Shown here: positions 18,542-23,598 of the stretch, piece by piece
Layout of the letters: each line of letters opens with the position of its first letter
Numbering within the stretch: position 1 is the first letter of the stretch
The notes under the pieces: generated by a model
Database searches by the model: none
What the model was told of the DNA's origin: nothing
What the model saw: only the letters and a program-made list of their open reading frames with translations
Program-made: the position numbers and the translations under genes
DNA from: an uncultured Faecalibacterium sp.
GTDB lineage: Bacteria > Bacillota > Clostridia > Oscillospirales > Ruminococcaceae
Assembly: GCA_934512105.1 (NCBI GenBank)
Contig: CAKSWQ010000033.1
Span: 1-23,598 of the forward strand
Length of the DNA: 23,598 bases
Reading direction: 5' to 3'

Positions 18542-19669
18542 ATGATCCTTCAGAATGCACTGGTCTATACCCCGCGCCACACCTTTGAGCGCGGCACCAT
18601 CGTTATCCGCGATGGCCGCATCGTGCCCTTTGCCGCCCCGGAGGAGGGCGAAGAGGTGCTGGACGCCGAGGGTCTGTACGCCCTGCCGGGCCTTGTGGAT
18701 ATCCACTTCCACGGGGCAATGGGCAAGGATTTCTGCGACGGCACCGAGGAGGCTATCCAGACGCTGGCAGATTTCGAGGCCAGCAAGGGTGTGCTGGCCA
18801 TCTGCCCCGCCACCATGACCTACCCCGAGGAGATCCTGAACAAGGTGATGGACGCCGCTGCCGCCCATAAAAACGGCAAGGGCGCCGACCTTGTGGGCAT
18901 CAACATGGAGGGCCCCTTCATCAGCCCCAAAAAGGTGGGCGCACAGAACCCGGAGTATGTGCAGGGCGCAGACGCCGCCATGTTCCGCCGCCTGCAGAAA
19001 CGCGCGGGCGGTCTGATCAAACTGGTGGACGTTGCCCCCGAGGAGCCGGGCAATCTGGACTTTATCAAGGAGTGCCATAACGAGGTGCGCATCTCCATCG
19101 CCCACACCTGCACCGACTACGACACCGCCGTCAAGGCCTTTGAGGCCGGTGCCACCCACATGACCCACCTGTACAACGCTATGCCCGGCATCACCCACCG
19201 TGCGCCCGGTCCCATCATTGCGGCCATGGAGCACGACGCCGAGGTGGAGCTCATCACCGATAACGTGCACATCCACCCCGCCATGGTGCGGTTCACCTTC
19301 AACACCTTCGGAGACGACCGCGTCTGCCTGATCGCGGACAGCGCCATGTCCTGCGGCCTGCCGGACGGCCAGTACAGTCTGGGCGGACAGGCCATCACGG
19401 TCAAGGGGCCGCGCGCTACCCTGACCGAGCACCCGGACACCATTGCGGGCAGCAACACCTGCCTGTACGACTGCATGAAGCGCGCCGTGCTGGAGATGAA
19501 CGTGCCGCTGGAAAGCGCCGTCCGCGCCGCCAGCGAGACCCCCGCCAAGAGCATCGGCGTGGATAATGACTACGGCAGCCTTGCCGCCGGCCGCTACGGC
19601 AACGTCATCCTTGCGGACAAGGAGCTGAACCTCAAGGCCGTCATCCAGAAGGGCGTCCGCATCGTCTGA
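18542..19669 (+). CDS. nagA: N-acetylglucosamine-6-phosphate deacetylase
   Basis: A 375-residue amidohydrolase that deacetylates GlcNAc-6-phosphate to glucosamine-6-phosphate, the first cytosolic step after PTS uptake of GlcNAc. Metal and catalytic residues are visible: DIHFHG (H55, H57), MEGPF (E122), IAHTCTD (H187), THLYNAM (H208), and D265 in IADSAMSCG as catalytic acid/base. DNVHIHP near 239 is also typical. ATG 18542 follows GAGGTG; the 55 earlier in-frame codons lie in the terminator and promoter of the intergenic region and are rejected. It has its own promoter, separate from the PTS gene just upstream, and ends at convergent terminators facing crr. nagB is not in the window. Confidence 0.93.
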   Translation: MILQNALVYTPRHTFERGTIVIRDGRIVPFAAPEEGEEVLDAEGLYALPGLVDIHFHGAMGKDFCDGTEEAIQTLADFEASKGVLAICPATMTYPEEILNKVMDAAAAHKNGKGADLVGINMEGPFISPKKVGAQNPEYVQGADAAMFRRLQKRAGGLIKLVDVAPEEPGNLDFIKECHNEVRISIAHTCTDYDTAVKAFEAGATHMTHLYNAMPGITHRAPGPIIAAMEHDAEVELITDNVHIHPAMVRFTFNTFGDDRVCLIADSAMSCGLPDGQYSLGGQAITVKGPRATLTEHPDTIAGSNTCLYDCMKRAVLEMNVPLESAVRAASETPAKSIGVDNDYGSLAAGRYGNVILADKELNLKAVIQKGVRIV

Positions 19670-19674
19670 GCTTT

Positions 19675-19717
19675 GTAAAAAAGTGATACCGGGCAGCCGC
19701 AGGCTGCCCGGCATCAC
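19675..19717. terminator. Terminator hairpin between the convergent nagA and crr genes (distal for crr)
   Basis: The stem GTGAT-A-CCGGGCAGCC (19683-19698) pairs with GGCTGCCCGG-C-ATCAC (19702-19717) with a single mismatch and a 3-nt loop. On the minus strand a T-run (plus A-run 19677-19682) follows. It lies 13 nt after nagA and can also end nagA transcripts. Confidence 0.75.
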
Positions 19718-19741
19718 GCTGTAAAAAGATGTTTCCGCAAA

Positions 19742-19775
19742 AAAGAGGCCGCTGCGCGATGGCAGCGGCCTCTTT
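19742..19775 (-). terminator. Intrinsic terminator of the EIIA(Glc) gene
   Basis: A perfect 14-bp stem, AAAGAGGCCGCTGC (19742-19755) with 19762-19775, is followed on the minus strand by TTTTTTGC. It lies 13 nt beyond the crr stop. TTT on the plus side allows some bidirectional action. Confidence 0.85.
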
Positions 19776-19788
19776 GCGATGAAAAAAA

Positions 19789-20301
19789 TCAGACCTTGAA
19801 CAGCGGGGTGCCGGGGGCAACATCGCCCTCTGCCAGCATCTTCACTTCATCGTCCGCACCATCGGTGACGATGATAGCGGTTGCGGTGGGGTGACCGGCG
19901 GCGCGGATGGCGTCCAGATCCACCTTCAGCAGCGGAGTGCCTGCGGAGACCTTCTGGTTCTCCTTGACCAGAGCGGTAAAGCCCTGACCCTTCATGTCCA
20001 CGGTGTCCATGCCGACGTGGATCAGCAGCTCGATGCCGTCGTTGCTGGTAATGCCCACAGCGTGCAGGGTGGTGGCGATCTGGGTCACAGTGCCGTCAAA
20101 GGGGGCGTACACGGTGTCGCCGGTGGGCTCGATGCCGCAGCCGGGGCCCAGAATGCCCTGTGCAAAGGTCTCGTCCGGGATGTCAGCCTGTGCCAGCACC
20201 TTGCCCTGCAGCGGGGTCAGCACAGTCTTGCTCTGGTTGGTGAACTTAGCGGTGTTTTCGTCCTTGGACTTGCCGCCAAAAAGCTTGTCAAAAAAACCCA
20301 T
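19789..20301 (-). CDS. crr: Stand-alone PTS EIIA(Glc) component
   Basis: A 170-residue soluble EIIA of the glucose family, which passes phosphate from HPr to a IIBC permease. The two active-site histidines are present: H80 in TTLHAVGI and the phosphorylated H95 in LLIHVGMDTV, with VYAPFDGTV and GTPLLKVD completing the fold. The N-terminal MGFFDKLFGGKSK is amphipathic and may touch the membrane. ATG 20301 is 10 nt from AGGAAGG; an ATG 9 nt upstream sits on that site. It is convergent to nagA and has its own promoter. It probably serves the IIBC at 16872-18338, which lacks a IIA domain, and may serve other permeases too. Confidence 0.92.
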   Translation of the reverse strand: MGFFDKLFGGKSKDENTAKFTNQSKTVLTPLQGKVLAQADIPDETFAQGILGPGCGIEPTGDTVYAPFDGTVTQIATTLHAVGITSNDGIELLIHVGMDTVDMKGQGFTALVKENQKVSAGTPLLKVDLDAIRAAGHPTATAIIVTDGADDEVKMLAEGDVAPGTPLFKV

Positions 20302-20378
20302 AAGTATCATTCCTTCCTGTCATTATTCAAGAGGACGGCAGAAGCAACAAAATGTTTGCCGACCCTGAATGGTTTACC

Positions 20379-20414
20379 TGTATAAAAGATACCATACCGC
20401 GCACCAAAATGCAA
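20379..20414 (-). promoter_or_regulatory. Promoter region of the EIIA(Glc) gene
   Basis: Two overlapping minus-strand promoters each have 17-bp spacing: TTGGTG (20402-20407) with TATACA (20379-20384), and TTGCAT (20409-20414) with extended -10 TGGTATCTT (hexamer 20386-20391). I cannot tell which is used. Confidence 0.5.
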
Positions 20415-20587
20415 GAAAAGCGGGCACTTTTCTCCATGTTATCAGGGCAGGGGAGGCAGCTTTTTTGCCGGGGTGCAGGGCAGACCATCCCTGTACAGCC
20501 GACGCCATACGGGGAAAGAAAGTACCGGCAGAGCTTTCCTCTCCGGCCGCAGTACGCCCGAAAGGAGGGCGCAGGCAAGCAGCAGCT

Positions 20588-20704
20588 GATGGAAAATTTA
20601 TCCCTCCTCCGTCTGCTCACTGCGTTCGCAGCCACCTGTTCCCCCTTTTGTCGCTGTGCGACATTTTCCCCGGCCGGGGGAAATCTGTCCCAAAGGGGTA
20701 AAGG
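20588..20704. repeat. Degenerate family 2 repeat, copy 6
   Basis: It contains CTCCGTCTGCTCACTGCG, TTCGCAGCCACC and a CCCCGGCCGGGG palindrome also seen in copies 1 and 4. The paired ACCCC/GGGGT ends are worn. It lies in the gene-free region 20302-20892, between the divergent crr and DUF3048 genes. The remainder (20415-20587) shows no feature I can name. Confidence 0.55.
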
Positions 20705-20758
20705 CTTTTGCGCAGGGTCAAGCTGCAAAAATGGTTGCTGAGCGCCGCTAATTTTCAC

Positions 20759-20787
20759 TTTACAAACGCCGCAAGAACCGTTACAAT
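20759..20787 (+). promoter_or_regulatory. Promoter of the DUF3048 lipoprotein operon
   Basis: TTTACA (20759-20764), 17 bp, and TACAAT (20782-20787). The leader is about 100 nt, ending in AGGAGG about 8 nt before ATG 20893. Confidence 0.75.
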
Positions 20788-20892
20788 TACAATCAAAGCA
20801 ATGCCGAAAGGCCAATCGTTTTCATTCACCGCGCGCAACCGTTCCGACAGCGCCGGGGCTGCGCAGAACGCTCTTGTCAGGAGGTTTTTTGC

Positions 20893-22131
20893 ATGAAAAA
20901 GATCACGCGTCGTACCGTTCTTCGTGCCTCGGGGCTGGCAGCCGCCTCGCTGGCTCTGTCCGGCTGCGCGCCCACCGGCAGCGCCTGTCTGGGCAACGGC
21001 TTTTCCGACTGGCTGAAGCAGACCTTCGGGAAGGAAGACAGCGCCGCCTCCAGCAGTGCCGCCTCTTCTGAAAGCACTGAGGCCGCTGCCCCGGACGCCG
21101 GAGCGGCGTCTGAAGCCCCGGCGGAAAGCACCGATACCAGCCTGCCTGCCTACAACGCCGACCCTCTTACCGGCGAGCCGCGCCGCAGCAACGGCCGCAT
21201 GGTGGGTGTGATGGTGAACAATATCAGCAACACCCAGCGGCAGAATGCCCGTCCGCAGCGCGGCCTTGGCTCTGCCGACCTGCTCATTGAGAGCAAGGTG
21301 GAGGGCGGCATCTCCCGCTTCTGTGCGGTGTACTATGATGCCAACGCCATCCCGGAGGTGGGGCCGCTGCGCTCCGGCCGCGACCAGTTTTTGCAGCTGC
21401 TCATGCCGTGGCAGGCGCTGTACTACCATGACGGCGAAAGCGCCCCCTGCACCAAGTTCATCAACGTGTACAACTACTCCGGCCTGAACATCGGCGGCAA
21501 GAGCTACTTCAACACCCCCACCCATCCCCATGTGGCGCACCGCGACAGCCGCGGCCGCAACGTGGCCTACGAGCACACCGAGTTCACCTCCGGTGCCGAG
21601 ATCCGGCAGGCTGCCGCCAACGCAGGCATCGGGCTGCAATATCCCTACGAGAGCACCTTCTTCCGCTTTGCGGACTACCGCACCGGCGCAGAGAACAAGA
21701 TGTCCGGCGCTGCCGCCGCCAAGACCATCCACATCGTGCACTCGGACAGCTACAAGACCACCTTCAGCTACAACCGCTGGGAGCACCTTTATAAAATGTC
21801 CATGTACAGCCGCGCCGCCGGTGCCTTTGAAAACACCGTGGACGAGCTGACCGGCAAGCAGCTCGGTTTTACCAACCTGCTGGTCTGCTTTGCGGGCATC
21901 GCGGACTACCCCGGCAACTCCGGCGGTGTGCAGCAGGTGGACTATGTGTCCGGCGGCGAGGCCTATTTCTTTACCCGGGGCGCAGTGCAGCGCGGCACAT
22001 GGCAGAAAGCCTCCCCGGAGCACCCGCTTAAGGTCTATGCTGCCGATGGCAGCGAGATGTGCTTCAACCGCGGCAAGACCTATCTGGCCATCGTGGACGA
22101 CGACGAGTGGCAAAACTTCAATTATCAGTAA
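20893..22131 (+). CDS. DUF3048 (YerB-like) lipoprotein
   Basis: A 412-residue exported lipoprotein. The N-terminus has twin arginines (TRRTVLR, R6-R7), a short hydrophobic core and a lipobox LSGC with C25 as lipidation site; a Tat-type export signal is possible. A Ser/Ala/Glu-rich linker (about 47-80) precedes the DUF3048 domain, with NARPQRGLGSADLLIE, KVEGGISRFCAVYY and VGPLRSGRDQFL as typical segments. The C-terminal part ends in KTYLAIVDDD. The role of the family is unknown; the architecture suggests an extracytoplasmic binding protein. ATG follows AGGAGG. The next gene is a paralogue 12 nt downstream, so the two form an operon. Confidence 0.88.
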   Translation: MKKITRRTVLRASGLAAASLALSGCAPTGSACLGNGFSDWLKQTFGKEDSAASSSAASSESTEAAAPDAGAASEAPAESTDTSLPAYNADPLTGEPRRSNGRMVGVMVNNISNTQRQNARPQRGLGSADLLIESKVEGGISRFCAVYYDANAIPEVGPLRSGRDQFLQLLMPWQALYYHDGESAPCTKFINVYNYSGLNIGGKSYFNTPTHPHVAHRDSRGRNVAYEHTEFTSGAEIRQAAANAGIGLQYPYESTFFRFADYRTGAENKMSGAAAAKTIHIVHSDSYKTTFSYNRWEHLYKMSMYSRAAGAFENTVDELTGKQLGFTNLLVCFAGIADYPGNSGGVQQVDYVSGGEAYFFTRGAVQRGTWQKASPEHPLKVYAADGSEMCFNRGKTYLAIVDDDEWQNFNYQ

Positions 22132-22143
22132 GGGGAGAAGCCC

Positions 22144-23217
22144 ATGAAACGCAAATGGAGCCTGCGCCTTGGTGCAGCCGTGCTGTGCGCGGTGCTGCTG
22201 GGCAGCTGCGGGAGCATCGCCGCTGCGCCCGCAGATAGCACCGCCCCGGCAGACCCGCTTACCGGGCAGCAGCTGCTGTACCCGGAACAGCGGGCGGCGG
22301 CGGTAGTCATTGAGAACACCACTGACAGCACCACCCAGTGGGGCATCGGCAGCGCTTCGGTGGTGCTGGAAGCCCTGACCGAGAGCGGAAGCTCCACCGA
22401 GCTGTGTCTGGTATACCCCGCCCTCAGCGCCATGCCCGTGGTAGGGCCGGTGACACGCGGACAGGACCTATACTGGCGGCTGCTCAGCGGGCAGCAGGTG
22501 CTGCCCATCCAGTGCGGCAGCAGCGCATACACCAAAAGATATCTGGAATACTATAATCTCCGCGCGGTAGACGCACAGGAGGTGGGGCGCAATGCCTTTG
22601 TCAACACCGGTTACAGCTGGAACAGCACCCCCTTGTGGCGCACCAGCGGCAAGGCAGTCGCCTCGGTGCTGGACAGCCTGAGCATCTCTGCCGCTGTGAA
22701 CCAGAGCGCCTCTGGCAGCGAAAGTGAAACGGCAGGTGTGCTGCCTGCGTTGCTGCCCCAGCGGGACACTGGCCATCTGCCGGAAGCAAACGCCGCAGAT
22801 GCAGTAAACGTGACCGTGAATTTCCAATCCGGCGGTGCCACCGGCTTTGTCTATAATGACGCCCTTGCCGCTTACGGAATGCTGCACGCGGACGGCACCC
22901 CCCAGCTGGACGCCAACACCGGCACACAGGCAGCCTTTGACAATCTGCTCATCCTGTACAGCGGCTCTTCCCTGCGGGATGATGGCCGCACGCTGGACTA
23001 CGACCTTTCCATGGGCGGCGGCGTCTGGCTGAACGGCGGGCAGCTGTGGCAGGTCACATGGACACAGGGCACGGAGAGTACCCTTGCCCTCTACGACTCC
23101 AACGGCAAGCCGCTGGAGCTTCCGACAGGGCGCAGCTACATCGCTCTGCTTTCCAGCCTTACCGGGCAGGAGCTGCTGGTGCAAAGCAGCACCGGCGAAG
23201 CGCTGGTGGGAGCGTGA
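22144..23217 (+). CDS. Divergent DUF3048-like lipoprotein, paralogue of the preceding gene
   Basis: A 357-residue lipoprotein with signal peptide, lipobox LGSC (C22) and a short Ala/Pro linker. The body repeats the layout of its neighbour (ADPLTGQ, VVIENTT, ADLL-like SASVVLEALTESG, VVGPVTRGQDLY, FDNLLILYSG, LPTGRSYIALL), but the NARPQRGL and VEGG signatures are largely lost, so it is a diverged duplicate. AAGGGGA precedes the ATG, 12 nt after the first gene. The terminator that follows lies inside a family 2 repeat. The function is unknown; the pair may work as a heteromeric surface module (inference). Confidence 0.8.
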   Translation: MKRKWSLRLGAAVLCAVLLGSCGSIAAAPADSTAPADPLTGQQLLYPEQRAAAVVIENTTDSTTQWGIGSASVVLEALTESGSSTELCLVYPALSAMPVVGPVTRGQDLYWRLLSGQQVLPIQCGSSAYTKRYLEYYNLRAVDAQEVGRNAFVNTGYSWNSTPLWRTSGKAVASVLDSLSISAAVNQSASGSESETAGVLPALLPQRDTGHLPEANAADAVNVTVNFQSGGATGFVYNDALAAYGMLHADGTPQLDANTGTQAAFDNLLILYSGSSLRDDGRTLDYDLSMGGGVWLNGGQLWQVTWTQGTESTLALYDSNGKPLELPTGRSYIALLSSLTGQELLVQSSTGEALVGA

Positions 23218-23233
23218 GTGCAAAAAAGGCCAA

Positions 23234-23278
23234 TACCCCCTCAGGCTCACTACGTTCGCCAGCTCCCCCAAGGGGACG
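23234..23278 (+). repeat. Family 2 repeat fragment, copy 7a
   Basis: ACCCCCTCAGGCTCACTACG, TTCGCCAGCTCCCCCAAGGGG is one terminal half of the family 2 element, cut off by copy 7b immediately after it. Confidence 0.65.
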
Positions 23279-23409
23279 AACCCTCTCAGGCTCACATTCG
23301 TTCGCCAGCTCCCCCGAAAGGGGGAGCTTTTTGTCATCTTCCGGGTAGCACGAATAAAGCTCCCCCTTTCGGGGGAGCTGGCACGCCGTCAGGCGTGACT
23401 GAGAGGGTT
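23279..23409. repeat. Family 2-type palindromic element, copy 7b
   Basis: The ends AACCCTCTCAG and CTGAGAGGGTT are perfect inverted repeats. Inside are two further hairpins, AGCTCCCCC-GAAA-GGGGGAGCT (23307-23328) and its inverse AGCTCCCCC-TTTC-GGGGGAGCT (23358-23379), so the whole element is a large nested palindrome around a short unique centre. Confidence 0.8.
23307..23332 (+). terminator. Intrinsic terminator of the DUF3048 operon, inside repeat 7b
   Basis: A perfect 9-bp stem with GAAA loop (23307-23328) is followed by TTTT, 90 nt after the second lipoprotein stop. Confidence 0.75.
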
Positions 23410-23417
23410 TTAACAAA

Positions 23418-23455
23418 AAAGAGCCATTGCACGCAAACTTGTGCAATGGCTCTTT
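23418..23455 (-). terminator. Intrinsic terminator of the partial minus-strand gene at the window end
   Basis: A perfect 15-bp stem, AAAGAGCCATTGCAC (23418-23432) with 23441-23455, has an 8-nt loop. On the minus strand TTTTTTG follows. It starts 10 nt after the stop codon at 23466. Confidence 0.9.
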
Positions 23456-23465
23456 TACTATGCTG

Positions 23466-23598
23466 TTACAGGTCCACCACGCTGCCGACCTCGGCGGGGG
23501 TGGTGGGGACAGGGCCCAAAGCGGCTTCGTCGGCATCGCGGCGCACCGTAAAGATGGCGCTGCGCCCGGCGGCAAAGTCCGGGTGCCATGTCAGCTCA
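23466..23598 (-). CDS. Unrecognised protein, C-terminal 43 residues (partial)
   Basis: The minus strand is open from the window edge to TAA at 23466-23468. The 43 visible residues read ELTWHPDFAAGRSAIFTVRR, then an acidic and proline-containing tail ending EVGSVVDL. Codon use is GC-rich at third positions and a strong terminator follows directly, so this is the real end of a gene. I do not recognise the family. No membrane segment is visible in this part. Confidence 0.6.
   Translation of the reverse strand, partial: ELTWHPDFAAGRSAIFTVRRDADEAALGPVPTTPAEVGSVVDL

Noticed and set aside
16806..18560. 584-codon minus-strand ORF opposite the PTS permease
   Set aside because: It is the antisense shadow of a well-conserved membrane permease; no start signal or recognisable domain.
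18503..19717. 404-codon minus-strand ORF opposite nagA
   Set aside because: nagA has all active-site residues on the plus strand; the reverse frame runs through its promoter and terminator.
20755..22113. 452-codon minus-strand ORF opposite the DUF3048 gene
   Set aside because: It is a shadow of a lipoprotein gene with promoter, ribosome binding site and lipobox. Only its last 24 codons are discussed separately.

Overview
The window looks like a chromosomal segment of a gut Firmicute of the Oscillospiraceae/Ruminococcaceae, most likely Faecalibacterium or a close relative. The reasons are high GC with GC-ending codons, AGGAGG-type ribosome binding sites, amino-sugar PTS genes, clostridial-type lipoproteins, and the dense palindromic intergenic repeats typical of that genus. 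The assignment rests on recall and style, not on a database search. I see no rRNA, tRNA, CRISPR array, transposase, integrase or phage gene.

Layout. 1-2000: the 3' end of a probable pyrE, then a MYG1-family hydrolase overlapping a GIY-YIG nuclease (+), and a candidate small RNA on the minus strand. 2027-5531 (-): two putative alpha/beta esterases, an ATP-grasp enzyme, and a 58-codon GTG-start ORF immediately behind the ATP-grasp gene. 5857-7840: ilvE (-) divergent from a HAD phosphatase (+). 8135-10090 (-): a secreted, membrane-anchored 5'-nucleotidase. 10530-14652 (-): a ROK glucokinase, a DJ-1/FAH pair, a YerC/TrpR-like regulator, and a nitroreductase/GNAT pair. 14878-16586 (+): a cytosolic ricin-B-fold lectin and a NUDIX hydrolase. 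16872-20301: a PTS IIBC permease and nagA (+) converge on a stand-alone EIIA(Glc) gene (-). Together with the ROK kinase these form an amino-sugar/glucose uptake and catabolism set. 20893-23217 (+): two tandem DUF3048-type lipoproteins. The window ends in the 3' part of an unrecognised minus-strand gene.

The most striking content is between the genes. Family 1 is a repeat of about 115 bp with five near-complete copies and one truncated copy, all in the first 8.2 kb. It has a constant 5' half that can fold as an H-type pseudoknot, with compensatory changes in stem 1 and an invariant stem 2. This is followed by a 36-nt hairpin. The hairpin keeps its length (16-bp arms, TGCG loop, arms closing TC/GA) while the arm sequence differs completely between copies. 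Four of the five hairpins are perfect 16/16 inverted repeats. I do not recognise this element from any named family. Family 2 is a MITE-like palindromic repeat of about 130-210 bp with ACCCCTTCCGTC / CTGAGGGGGT-type ends, repeated at least six times and in both orientations.

Promoters are often recognisable as extended -10 boxes (TGCTATACT and close variants). Many terminators share a CTGCTGCA stem core.
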